Part shown: one piece after another, positions 26,463 to 34,994 of the stretch | How positions within the stretch are numbered: position 1 is the stretch's first letter | How the letters are laid out: each line of letters begins with the position of its first letter | Assembly (NCBI RefSeq): GCF_025151215.1 | Contig: NZ_CP102286.1 | Span: 1,736,001-1,800,000 of the forward strand | Reading direction: 5' to 3' | DNA from: Parabacteroides merdae ATCC 43184 | Lineage (GTDB): Bacteria > Bacteroidota > Bacteroidia > Bacteroidales > Tannerellaceae | Length of the DNA: 64,000 nt | Made by a program: the position numbers and the translations under genes | Notes under the pieces: model-generated | The model's input: only the letters and a program-made list of their open reading frames with translations | Database searches by the model: none | Told to the model about the DNA's origin: nothing

Positions 26463-27851
26463 TTATTTACACATATCGCGAATGATCTGAATCAGCTCGT
26501 CACCAATCTCTTCCGCTTCCTGCATCGTGTGAGCTTCGGAATAAATACGGATAATCGGTTCCGTATTGCTCTTACGCAGATGCACCCATTTTTCAGGGAA
26601 GTCGATCTTCACACCATCGATATCGGTGATATCATACTGGGCAAATTTCTCTTTTACTTTTGCCAAGATAGCATCTACATCGATATCTGGAGTCAGTTCT
26701 ACTTTCTTCTTGGAAATGAAGTACGGAGGATAGGAAGCACGCAGTTCGCTTGTCTTCATCTGCTTCTTTGCCAGATGAGTCAGGAACAAGGCGATACCCA
26801 CCAAAGCATCACGACCGTAATGGCTGGCCGGATAGATCACACCTCCATTGCCTTCGCCACCGATAATAGCATTAGTCGCTTTCATCTTCGTTACGACATT
26901 CACTTCGCCCACTGCTGCCGCATTGTACTCGCAACCATGAGCACGGGTAACGTCACGCAGAGCACGGCTTGAGCTCAGGTTGCTGACCGTATTGCCCGGT
27001 GTATGACTCAAAACGTAGTCGCTGACAGCCACCAGTGTATATTCTTCTCCAAACATCTCCCCGTCTTCGCTGATAATAGCCAGACGGTCTACGTCCGGAT
27101 CAACAACAAAACCGACATCGGCTTTGGCATGCTTCATCAGGTCGGAGATCTCCGTCAGGTTTTCAGGGATCGGTTCCGGATTATGTGCAAAGTTACCGTG
27201 AGGAGCACAATGCAACTTGAAAATTTCCTTTACCCCCAAAGCTGAAAGCAATTCAGGAATAACAACACCGCCTACCGAGTTTACACAGTCGATAGCGACA
27301 CGGAAATTAGCAGCTCTGATAGCCTCGACATCCACCAAATCCAGCTTCAACACACTCTCGATGTGCTTTTGATTGTAAGTATTATTGACATAGACTTTTC
27401 CTAAATTGTCGACATCAGCAAATACGAAACTTTCTTCAGCAGCAATCTTCAGCACCTCGGCACCTTCGGCAGCATTCAAGAATTCCCCCCGTTCGTTCAA
27501 TAACTTCAGGGCATTCCATTGTTTCGGATTGTGGCTGGCAGTCAAAATGATACCGCCACAAGCTTCTTCCCAGGCAACAGCTAACTCGGTAGTCGGAGTA
27601 GTAGCCAGATCGATATCTACCACGTCAAAGCCCATTCCCGTAAGCGCACCGAGAACGACTTGTTTAACCATCGGACCAGAGATACGTGCATCACGACCTA
27701 CCACGATCTTGTTTGTTGTCACCTTCGTGTTTTTCTTAATGAATGTAGCATAAGCAGCCACAAACTTAACAATAGCCAACGGATTGAGCCCGTCTTCCGG
27801 GTTCCCGCCTATTGTTCCACGGATACCAGAAATAGATTTAATCAGTGTCAT
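26463..27851 (-). CDS. glmM: Phosphoglucosamine mutase
   Basis: A 462-residue alpha-D-phosphohexomutase. The active-site phosphoserine loop is TASHNPKQWNALK (about residues 100-112), the Mg-binding loop is DPDVDRLA, the sugar-binding loop is GEGNGGVIYP, and the phosphate-binding end is RKSNTEPIIRIY. The N-terminus LIKSISGIRGTIGG is the GlmM form of Bacteroidetes. It converts glucosamine-6-phosphate to glucosamine-1-phosphate for peptidoglycan and LPS synthesis. Phosphomannomutase activity cannot be excluded from sequence. It follows the DUF4827 gene by 10 bases, so the two are co-transcribed. Confidence 0.9.
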   Translation of the reverse strand: MTLIKSISGIRGTIGGNPEDGLNPLAIVKFVAAYATFIKKNTKVTTNKIVVGRDARISGPMVKQVVLGALTGMGFDVVDIDLATTPTTELAVAWEEACGGIILTASHNPKQWNALKLLNERGEFLNAAEGAEVLKIAAEESFVFADVDNLGKVYVNNTYNQKHIESVLKLDLVDVEAIRAANFRVAIDCVNSVGGVVIPELLSALGVKEIFKLHCAPHGNFAHNPEPIPENLTEISDLMKHAKADVGFVVDPDVDRLAIISEDGEMFGEEYTLVAVSDYVLSHTPGNTVSNLSSSRALRDVTRAHGCEYNAAAVGEVNVVTKMKATNAIIGGEGNGGVIYPASHYGRDALVGIALFLTHLAKKQMKTSELRASYPPYFISKKKVELTPDIDVDAILAKVKEKFAQYDITDIDGVKIDFPEKWVHLRKSNTEPIIRIYSEAHTMQEAEEIGDELIQIIRDMCK

Positions 27852-27861
27852 TTAGTTAGAT

Positions 27862-28443
27862 TTATTTTATAAAAGTATACTTCACTTTCTCAAAAAACAC
27901 AGGTGTCCCTGAGCTTTGAAAATCACTGCTCATCAGTTTAAACGGAACGATCAGTTTGACAACCGCGCTGTCTCCCACGTAAGGAAGTCCGGCACCTAAA
28001 CCTTCACAAATAAACATATCCCATGTATAAGAGTAATCAGGATTCAAAGAAGTATAATAACCATATCTGAACTCTACCGGATGTGTACCGTTTGAATTAG
28101 GACCGAGCAGGTCGACAGTACCGGTTCCCATGCTACTGTTTTCCATAAACATCCGGGCGATGAAACGGGAACGGATCGCCGTTTGTCCCAGTACCGCACG
28201 TTCACTGTTTCCTTTATTGACGATATTCAGATAAACACCATTATCCAACTCAACAAATTCATTTTCCTTAAAAATGCTGTCAGTCGGAAATTCTTCCAGA
28301 AAAACCAATCCACTATCCGCACGCAAACGATCAATAGCTTTCTCCTGGGCCTTCAACATATCAGTGTATGACTTTGTCTTGTCACACGACACCACCATTA
28401 TGGCGGTGCACATAATCAACAGGATATAAAAACCTCTCTTCAT
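27862..28443 (-). CDS. DUF4827 lipoprotein
   Basis: A 193-residue lipoprotein (SPII signal ending VVSC, Cys20) of a Bacteroidales-restricted family (DUF4827). After the anchor comes a helical segment (KSYTDMLKAQEKAIDRL) and then a beta-rich domain ending GTPVFFEKVKYTFIK. The overall pattern resembles small FKBP-type folds, but no catalytic residue can be named. It sits 10 bases before glmM and 54 bases after the DHH phosphoesterase gene, in the same order often seen in related genomes (from memory). Confidence 0.85.
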   Translation of the reverse strand: MKRGFYILLIMCTAIMVVSCDKTKSYTDMLKAQEKAIDRLRADSGLVFLEEFPTDSIFKENEFVELDNGVYLNIVNKGNSERAVLGQTAIRSRFIARMFMENSSMGTGTVDLLGPNSNGTHPVEFRYGYYTSLNPDYSYTWDMFICEGLGAGLPYVGDSAVVKLIVPFKLMSSDFQSSGTPVFFEKVKYTFIK

Positions 28444-28497
28444 CTGTTACCTATTTATTGTAAATGAATGGCAAATGTATACAATCTCCGCCACATC

Positions 28498-29547
28498 TCA
28501 GTCATGTTTATCTAAATCTTCTGTTTTATTAGGATTAAATTCCTCCAGGCCTTTTTCAAATACGGCAACAGCATCGGCCAATGAGCCATAAAATTCTCCA
28601 CCCGAAGCATTTTTATGTCCGCCGCCATTGAAATAGCGGCTTGCAAACTGGTTGCAGGGGAAATCACCGACAGACCGAAGCGAAATCTTCACATAATCCT
28701 TATCTTCGCGAATAAAGACACTGAAAGCCACATTTTCGATGCTCAACGGCAGATTGACAAATCCCTCCGTATCACCCGTCACATAATGGAAACGGTTCAT
28801 CTCTTCCAGCGAAAGCGTGATCAGAGCGGCATGTTGCTCCGGATAAACTTTCATTTTTTCATACAGAACGTATCCCATCATCCGTAAACGGCTTTCCGAA
28901 TATACCTGGTTCACTTTCCGGTAGATCAAATCCTTATCGATACCTTTCTTGATCAGTTCGCTTATGATCGTATAAATTTCCGGCTTATTCGAATTGTAGG
29001 TAAACGAACCGGTATCCGTCATCATACCCGTATAAATACAAGCGGCACAATCTTTATTGATCAGGTCGAACATCCCCATACGACAGATGAAACGGAAAAC
29101 CATTTCGCTCGTAGACGACATTTCAGGATATGACATCGTAACCCGGCAAAAATCAGCCGGATTCAGATGATGGTCGATCATCACTCTACGCCCCTCTGCC
29201 GCCACAACAGCCGGAGCCAATTTTTCGATACGCTTGGGTTCGTTGAAATCGAGGCAGAATAAGACATCCGCATCCCGGATCAGCTGTTCGGCAAAATCAG
29301 GATATTTCTCATGAATGACGATTTCTTTATGTCCTGGCATCCATTTATAGAATTGGGGAAAATCGTTAGGGACCACTACCGTCACGTTATCTTTTCCATA
29401 GGCTGTCAGAAAATGGTACAGTCCCAATGCGGAACCTATAGCATCCCCGTCAGGGGTAACATGTGTCACTATTACAAAACTTTCGCCTTTCTCGACGTAC
29501 TTCTTGGCTTTCTGAATTTTCTCTTCGTGAATGATTTTCGTAATCAT
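28498..29547 (-). CDS. DHH-family phosphoesterase (NrnA-like)
   Basis: A 349-residue DHH/DHHA1 phosphoesterase. Motif I is THVTPDGDAIGS, motif II lies around LDFNEPKR, motif III is MIDHHLNP, and the DHHA1 closure is GGGHKNASGG. Such NrnA-like enzymes degrade short RNA (nanoRNA), pAp, or in some cases cyclic dinucleotides. The longest frame would start at 29598, but a TACCTTTG -7 box lies at 29569-29576, inside that extension and 21 bases before the ATG at 29547. The family-like N-terminus (MITKIIHEEKIQKAKKYV) also begins there. The longer start would also overlap the comEC end. Confidence 0.9.
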   Translation of the reverse strand: MITKIIHEEKIQKAKKYVEKGESFVIVTHVTPDGDAIGSALGLYHFLTAYGKDNVTVVVPNDFPQFYKWMPGHKEIVIHEKYPDFAEQLIRDADVLFCLDFNEPKRIEKLAPAVVAAEGRRVMIDHHLNPADFCRVTMSYPEMSSTSEMVFRFICRMGMFDLINKDCAACIYTGMMTDTGSFTYNSNKPEIYTIISELIKKGIDKDLIYRKVNQVYSESRLRMMGYVLYEKMKVYPEQHAALITLSLEEMNRFHYVTGDTEGFVNLPLSIENVAFSVFIREDKDYVKISLRSVGDFPCNQFASRYFNGGGHKNASGGEFYGSLADAVAVFEKGLEEFNPNKTEDLDKHD

Positions 29548-29568
29548 ATATTCTCTTATTTTCAATGA

Positions 29569-29576
29569 CAAAGGTA
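29569..29576 (-). promoter_or_regulatory. -7 box deciding the DHH phosphoesterase start
   Basis: Minus-strand TACCTTTG. It falls between the comEC stop and the ATG at 29547. Confidence 0.6.
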
Positions 29577-29585
29577 CTACTTTTT

Positions 29586-30866
29586 TTAGATTCCACACTG
29601 CTTTAAATCCTCAATCACCCGGACAAGAAGTATAATTAACAACAAAAACAGAATGACGAGCAAATAACGCGAACGTCCGGTATGACCATACAACAGGATA
29701 GACAAAAGCATTCCATACGCCACCAGCATCGCAGGAAAATCGAACCGGAAGGAGAAAACCGCCCCCGGTACCTGGCTAAAAGCATCGACAACCCAAAGCA
29801 GGTCGTGCGCCAACCATTCCACCCCAACCTGCAACCAGCCATACCCAGGAATCCATTCAGGCAAAAACATGTAGACCAAACTTGCCGGTATCAACAAAGT
29901 CGCAAGAAACGTAAGCGGCAAGTTCGTCAACAAAAAGACAGTCGAAAACTGCCCGAAATAATACAGACATAAAAAAGTCGTGCCCGCCTGTGCCGACAGA
30001 GTAACCGTGACCCACCCCCACGGTGTCCTCAAAAACGGATTATGCACTTTTATCAACGCCTGCAACCGAGGTTGGAAATAAAGGATGGACAGCACGGCCA
30101 GATAACTCAGCTGGAAACCTATGTCGAATAAGTACAAGGGTTCATAAACCAACATGCAAAAAGCGGAAGCCGCCAATATATTATAACGCTCCGCCCTCCT
30201 ATCCAACACTCCGCCCGTCAGATACATTGTAAGCATCAACGCTGCCCTCACAGAAGAGGCCGCCAAGCCCGTTATCGCAACAAATCCCCACAATAGCACA
30301 AGCAGCGAGATGTAGCGAATCCACCGGCAACATCCATTCCTGGAGAGAAAAGAAAAAAGAAAAGATAAAAAGCCACAGACGATTGCCACATGAAAGCCGC
30401 TTACGGCCAGGATATGTGCTACCCCCGTAACCGAAAAACGGTTCCGCACCTCCCGACTCATAGCTTGCCGGTAACCGACAGTAATAGTGGCCAGTACAGA
30501 TTTTTCTTCATCGGTCAGATTTAGTTTTTCGATCGGCTCCAATAATCGTTGCTGTTCTTCCCGCGCCCAACGGGAAAGAAGGGAAGTCGGATGTTCCGAC
30601 GAGGCTTCAAACTGCGAATAAGCAGTCTTTTGTATCGAGAGGAAAAGCAACAGAGACAAGAATACCGCTCCCCACAGCCAACGGGTTTCATAACAAAAAT
30701 GCTCCTGCCCTCTCAAGGCAAGACCGGCTGTGGTAAGGATAATAACAGGGAGCAATAGTAATACCCAGGAATAAGTACAACACGAAAAAACGGTCTGTAG
30801 TATAGCCCCCGCAATCCAGACAAGCAGCGGACGGGCAAAGGGACGGATCTGTAATTCTTTTATCAT
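29586..30866 (-). CDS. comEC: Short ComEC/Rec2-family membrane protein
   Basis: A 426-residue polytopic protein. The competence domain is clear: GVAHILAVSGFHVAIVCGF, GLAASSVRAALMLTMYLTGG and the DIGFQLSYLAVLSILYF run. Full-length ComEC proteins (600-800 residues) add an N-terminal OB-fold region and a C-terminal metallo-beta-lactamase-like domain. Here the N-terminal part is shortened and the hydrolase-like domain is absent; the protein ends after the last helices with ILLVRVIEDLKQCGI. It should form an inner-membrane DNA channel, but whether it supports uptake without the missing domain is open. Confidence 0.85.
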   Translation of the reverse strand: MIKELQIRPFARPLLVWIAGAILQTVFSCCTYSWVLLLLPVIILTTAGLALRGQEHFCYETRWLWGAVFLSLLLFLSIQKTAYSQFEASSEHPTSLLSRWAREEQQRLLEPIEKLNLTDEEKSVLATITVGYRQAMSREVRNRFSVTGVAHILAVSGFHVAIVCGFLSFLFSFLSRNGCCRWIRYISLLVLLWGFVAITGLAASSVRAALMLTMYLTGGVLDRRAERYNILAASAFCMLVYEPLYLFDIGFQLSYLAVLSILYFQPRLQALIKVHNPFLRTPWGWVTVTLSAQAGTTFLCLYYFGQFSTVFLLTNLPLTFLATLLIPASLVYMFLPEWIPGYGWLQVGVEWLAHDLLWVVDAFSQVPGAVFSFRFDFPAMLVAYGMLLSILLYGHTGRSRYLLVILFLLLIILLVRVIEDLKQCGI

Positions 30867-30927
30867 AATGTAAGGTTTTGAAATGGTTGGTTTAAGGCTT
30901 GATGGTATTACACAAAGGGCATCATTC

Positions 30928-31008
30928 CGTAGGGGCAGGGTCTACTCTGGCCATTGCATCCAATAAAGGTACGATTTCTGATTGGGCGGAGTAGAACCCC
31001 GCCCTACG
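30928..31008. repeat. 25-base imperfect inverted repeat between rpe and comEC
   Basis: The left arm (30928-30952, starting CGTAGGGGCAGGG) and right arm (30984-31008, ending CCCCGCCCTACG) are complementary at most positions, around a 31-base spacer. GTAGGG..GGGTTCTACTC-type sequences recur between genes in Bacteroidales (from memory), so this is probably a REP-like intergenic element. It may also form a stem in read-through RNA. Confidence 0.6.
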
Positions 31009-31016
31009 AGTCGACA

Positions 31017-31667
31017 TTATAAATCTTTCAGTTCTCGGATCGTCTTCAACGGATCAGGGGAACGGAAAACAAAACTACCGGCAACCAGCACGTCCGCCCC
31101 CACCTCAAGCAAAGGTTTCGCCGTCTGCATATTGACACCGCCATCGACTTCGATCAAGGTATTCAACCCTTTTGCCAGGATCATATCTTTCAGACGAGCT
31201 GTTTTATCTATCGAATGTTCAATAAACTTTTGCCCTCCATAACCCGGATTTACCGACATGAGCAATACCATATCCAAATCCTGCAAGATATCTTCCAACA
31301 GGGAAATCGGCGTATGCGGATTCAATGTAACAGCCGCCTTCATTCCCGCCTCTTTGATCGCCGCCACCGTACGGTGCAGATGTGTACAAGCCTCATAATG
31401 CACATTCATCATATAAGCGCCCGTAGCCGCCACTTCCGGAATGAACTTTTGCGGTTCCACGATCATCAGATGTACATCCATCGGTTTCTTGCAAATTGGC
31501 TTCAACGCTTCCAGAACCGGAAAACCAAACGATATATTAGGAACGAACACACCGTCCATTATATCCAGATGCAACCAATCAGCATCACTCTCGTTGATCA
31601 TTTCCACTTCCCGCTGCAGGTTCAGAAAATCAGCAGCTAACAGAGAAGGTGCTATTTTATGTTTCAT
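31017..31667 (-). CDS. rpe: Ribulose-phosphate 3-epimerase
   Basis: A 216-residue TIM-barrel epimerase of the pentose phosphate pathway (ribulose-5-P to xylulose-5-P). Diagnostic stretches are APSLLAADF, the metal/catalytic HLDIMDG, MSVNPGYGGQKF and EVDGGVN near the C-terminus. The start at MKHKIAPSLL (31667) matches the family N-terminus; the frame extends 7 codons upstream without support. Confidence 0.96.
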   Translation of the reverse strand: MKHKIAPSLLAADFLNLQREVEMINESDADWLHLDIMDGVFVPNISFGFPVLEALKPICKKPMDVHLMIVEPQKFIPEVAATGAYMMNVHYEACTHLHRTVAAIKEAGMKAAVTLNPHTPISLLEDILQDLDMVLLMSVNPGYGGQKFIEHSIDKTARLKDMILAKGLNTLIEVDGGVNMQTAKPLLEVGADVLVAGSFVFRSPDPLKTIRELKDL

Positions 31668-31695
31668 ACTCTTTTTGCTTTTCTGCAAGACGACG

Positions 31696-31872
31696 TCAGT
31701 TCATTACTAAACCACAGAGTTCCGTGCGTAAAGCGGGTTCTGAATGATAAACCCTCGCAAATTGGGTAAGGAAATCAAGTGTTTGCCGACGCGGCATTGT
31801 TTTCCTTTCTTTTCGGTTTCTGTTTGTTTTATTTTCTATTTCATTCATACATTGAGTAGAAAGTCTCTTCAT
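31696..31872 (-). CDS. Small hypothetical protein upstream of rpe
   Basis: A short frame ending 28 bases before the rpe start. The C-terminal 33 residues, MPRRQTLDFLTQFARVYH and then SEPALRTELCGLVMN, look like a compact, protein-like sequence. AAAGGAAAAC lies just before that inner ATG at 31797, which may be the true start. The preceding 25 codons are Lys/Asn/Arg-rich and could be leader. It resembles tiny conserved Bacteroidales proteins I have seen but cannot name. It lies 87 bases from the terminal repeat of the non-coding element. Confidence 0.5.
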   Translation of the reverse strand: MKRLSTQCMNEIENKTNRNRKERKTMPRRQTLDFLTQFARVYHSEPALRTELCGLVMN

Positions 31873-31959
31873 AGGCAACTCGTTTTTTATCTTGTTTGAT
31901 AATAAAACGGGCAAGCTATCTCCTTATTGTATGACAAGAAAATAAATTTTCAACTTTTA

Positions 31960-32423
31960 GAGCCTGTTTAAATTTCTCTGAAATAAATTTTGCATAGCTC
32001 TCATCGACCTGCTTTATTCTATTATAGGATTATTTTGAAAAACAACTGTCATACTATCACTAATTTCCTTTTATCAATTGAATATCAATAGACACAAGCA
32101 ATGATAGTAGGTATGACGGATGCCTATTCCATCTATCATACTATCACTAACCGCCTGTCCAAGATTCTTCTTCACATGACTTATTTTCAATAACATAATA
32201 AGATAAACCCATTGCCACCCGGGTCTCGATACCATTCACACTCGGATGTCAAGACCGTTCACATCCGGGTGTAAAAAGCCTGTAAACGGGAATCTTCGGC
32301 ACTTTTTCTGACTGTTTGAAGCAAAATAAGTCACCTGTTTCAACAAAAAAGACGGCATCTCCTACAGAAAAACATCCTCAATACAACTCTCACAACCAAC
32401 AAATGCAAAATTTAAACAGGCTC
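31960..32423. mobile_element. 464-bp non-coding MITE-like element with terminal inverted repeats
   Basis: GAGCCTGTTTAAATTT (31960-31975) is repeated exactly inverted as AAATTTAAACAGGCTC (32408-32423). The triplet TTA directly abuts both ends (31957-31959 and 32424-32426), as expected for a 3-bp target duplication. There is no transposase or credible frame inside. The interior holds two inverted clusters: CATACTATCACTAA-type words at 32052-32152, and three variants of TTCACATCCGGGTGTAAA at 32214-32276. TTA/TNA duplications occur with IS5-superfamily elements, so a non-autonomous derivative of one is a possible parent; this is inference. Confidence 0.65.
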
Positions 32424-32429
32424 TTATTA

Positions 32430-33023
32430 TCAAGCCATTGACAGCTCGATACTGTTTTCTTCCGCCATACGACGCATATTCAAGATCGCATAACGCATAC
32501 GTCCCAAAGCCGTATTGATGCTTACACCTGTAATATCGGCAATTTCTTTAAAACTGAGATCTTGATAGTAACGCATTTCCAATACTTCGCGTTGGCTGTC
32601 GGGAAGGTGCTTCACCAACTTTTTCACATCAGACAATACCTGACGGCGTACGATGTTATCTTCGATCGTGCCGTCGCAAAGTTTGATATTATTGAATAGA
32701 TCCACTTCCACTTCATCATTTGAAACCGTATTTTCACTGCGTTCCTGACGGAAGTTATCGATAATCAGGTTATGAGCAATGCGGGTAATCCATGCTTTAA
32801 ACTTACCGTTTTCGGTATAACGGCCTTGTTTAATGGTCATAATCACCTTGACAAAAGTCTCCTGAAAGATATCTTCTGTGAGATCTTTGTTATGGACTAT
32901 AAAGTAAATGTAGGAGTGTATGCTACTTTTGTAACGATTCAACAATACATCGAAAGCAGCATTATTACCTTCTGCATAAAGAACGACCAGCTCTTCGTCA
33001 GTCATCATTCTTAAAGTCTTCAT
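32430..33023 (-). CDS. ECF-type RNA polymerase sigma factor
   Basis: A 197-residue sigma-70 family factor with only regions 2 and 4. Region 2 contains DIFQETFVKVIMTI and GKFKAWITRIAHNLIIDNFRQ, and region 4 the HTH SFKEIADITGVSINTALGRMRYA. The linker is acidic (NDEVEVDLFNNIKLCDG). No FecR/anti-sigma gene is adjacent. It resembles the widely conserved stand-alone Bacteroidales ECF sigma rather than the FecR-linked iron/polysaccharide ones. Its stop lies 3 bases from the TTA flank of the mobile element, so the insertion replaced its natural 3' region. Confidence 0.9.
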   Translation of the reverse strand: MKTLRMMTDEELVVLYAEGNNAAFDVLLNRYKSSIHSYIYFIVHNKDLTEDIFQETFVKVIMTIKQGRYTENGKFKAWITRIAHNLIIDNFRQERSENTVSNDEVEVDLFNNIKLCDGTIEDNIVRRQVLSDVKKLVKHLPDSQREVLEMRYYQDLSFKEIADITGVSINTALGRMRYAILNMRRMAEENSIELSMA

Positions 33024-33170
33024 TACTTCTATATTTTTAGTTTTTTCTTGAGTAATGTTTATGCTATAGGCAACGATATTTAAAATTGTTAGACAATAAT
33101 ATTATTTATATTTACAAAGGCAAAAGAACAAAAAGTATTTTAAATAGGCAAACATTTCCTTTATTTTTAC

Positions 33171-33222
33171 ATAAAAAAGCCCCCTGACCGTACGTTTTAT
33201 GTACGAACAGGGGGCTTTTAAG
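33171..33222 (-). terminator. Terminator downstream of the FadL-type barrel gene
   Basis: AAAAGCCCCCTG (33175-33186) and CAGGGGGCTTTT (33208-33219) form a perfect 12-bp stem, with an inner GTAC-containing stem. A T-run follows on the minus strand (GCTTTTTTAT). Confidence 0.9.
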
Positions 33223-33237
33223 AACAAACTATGATTT

Positions 33238-34911
33238 TTAGAACTTATAGCCTAATGTAAGAGCAACCTTTGTCGTGTTTGTCTTCAATGTTGCGGGAAT
33301 GGATTCTACCAGAACATTTCCATCACCATCATAAATATTAGAGAAAGGATAAACATCTTCCTTTTGCATCCGATAGACACAAGCCAAATCTGCATAGAAA
33401 TTAGGTGTAAAACGATATCCCAAGCCAACTGTAATATATCCCACATTACGATCAACCGTATATGCAGTATTCGTACCAGTAGTGGATATTTCGTTCAATG
33501 CCATAACACCATCACCTTTCTCATCATACAACAATGTGCTTTTTGCCGGACTGTGCTGCCAAGCCCCACCGGCACGTATGGCAAATTGAGGCGTAATCTT
33601 CACTTCCGTACCCATCTTCAACAAACCGCCCAAACCAAAATCTTCTTTGATATAGTCATTATCCACAGTTCCTTGCCACCCTTCAACTTCTCCAGCCCAG
33701 CCGGATAGATGCATTGCCTTATATCTTGTCAATTCATAATCGACACTAATCAGCGCCGTTTGTCCGATAATTGCAGCAGCACTAAAAATCCAACGATCAG
33801 AAGTACGCAGCCGATATTCAGTAAAAGCTCCGTCCGGAGTAGAAGTAAACGAGTTCAAATTCGGAGTCTCAGCTTTTGGATCATTTGCAAAAAAACCTTC
33901 GATATAAGCGCCAGCCTCTGCCCTATAATAGTTTTTCATCTTATACCATGTGGGAGAATTATAGGCAACCCCTAATCGTAAAAAGTCGGAAGGTCTTGCA
34001 ATTACTCCTAAATTAAAAGAACATCCCGTACCATCCACAGATGAATAATTATCCAAAAACAAGTTATCACTGTTAGCGGCATTGTTATTGGCAAAGCCAA
34101 AATTCTCATCATAAACAGAACTCAAATGATAATTCAAATCCGTCACAGAAACAGTCGCACCGATAAACACAGCATTGGAAATATTGGTTGCCAAAGAAAA
34201 ATCATATTTATCCACTGCTCCGCTTTCATTCACATACATATCAGCTTGCTGTACCTCCCAGTTCTGCCATGTTCCATCTACACCTGTTCCAAAAGAACTA
34301 TGAAAACCTCCTTTTTGAGAAGGATTTGCAGATCCAATTATATAGGTATCATATCCCATAACGGAAAGCCAATCCTGATTCATATAAGGATCATGTGAAT
34401 CTGAAATAAGAAGATCATTTCCTGTTACTCCAGCACGATTAGTTAAAGTTGCAATATAGTCCGACAAAGAAAATCCACCAGGACCGCGTCCCATACGGTA
34501 ACGACGATTAAAATTTTTCACCCGGTTATAGGCAAAACCCACATTCCATCCAATCAACCCTTCATCGTTTCCAGTCGGGAAATATCCTACATAAGCGATA
34601 TTATCGAAATTGAACTTTGTCCGGTTTTCATCCATCTTAGTTCCCGACCATTCTGTATTTGTCTTCATCGAAGACAAACTCAATGTTGTAACAATCTCTG
34701 AGCTACGATAAATACCTAACCCTGCCGGATTTCCCCCCATAGCAGAAATATCACCACCTAATGCACCAAAAGCTCCTCCCATTCCTAAATATCGAGCAGT
34801 ACCGCTCAAATCATATTGAGAAAACTTATAAGCATCCATTTCCCCTTGTGCAAATACAGCACCACCACTTAACAAAAAGGCAGATGCCAATATACAAATC
34901 GCTTTTTTCAT
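33238..34911 (-). CDS. FadL/TodX (OmpP1)-family outer-membrane barrel protein
   Basis: A 557-residue exported beta-barrel. The signal peptide is MKKAICILASAFLLSGGAVFAQ. The N-terminal hatch-like motif YLGMGGAFGALGGDISAMGGNPAGLG is typical of the FadL/TodX family, and the last strand ends in aromatic LTLGYKF. Bacteroidales members are often named hemin receptors without proof; the fold carries hydrophobic substrates across the outer membrane. The frame extends to 34959, but the signal peptide fixes the start at 34911. It lies 83 bases after the low-complexity protein gene, with a strong terminator behind it. Confidence 0.88.
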   Translation of the reverse strand: MKKAICILASAFLLSGGAVFAQGEMDAYKFSQYDLSGTARYLGMGGAFGALGGDISAMGGNPAGLGIYRSSEIVTTLSLSSMKTNTEWSGTKMDENRTKFNFDNIAYVGYFPTGNDEGLIGWNVGFAYNRVKNFNRRYRMGRGPGGFSLSDYIATLTNRAGVTGNDLLISDSHDPYMNQDWLSVMGYDTYIIGSANPSQKGGFHSSFGTGVDGTWQNWEVQQADMYVNESGAVDKYDFSLATNISNAVFIGATVSVTDLNYHLSSVYDENFGFANNNAANSDNLFLDNYSSVDGTGCSFNLGVIARPSDFLRLGVAYNSPTWYKMKNYYRAEAGAYIEGFFANDPKAETPNLNSFTSTPDGAFTEYRLRTSDRWIFSAAAIIGQTALISVDYELTRYKAMHLSGWAGEVEGWQGTVDNDYIKEDFGLGGLLKMGTEVKITPQFAIRAGGAWQHSPAKSTLLYDEKGDGVMALNEISTTGTNTAYTVDRNVGYITVGLGYRFTPNFYADLACVYRMQKEDVYPFSNIYDGDGNVLVESIPATLKTNTTKVALTLGYKF

Positions 34912-34994
34912 CACTTCTACTATTTTCTTATACCTTATAATTAAGTGAGGACACGCCAATCACATGTCCTCAATATAAATTATTCATACTTGTA

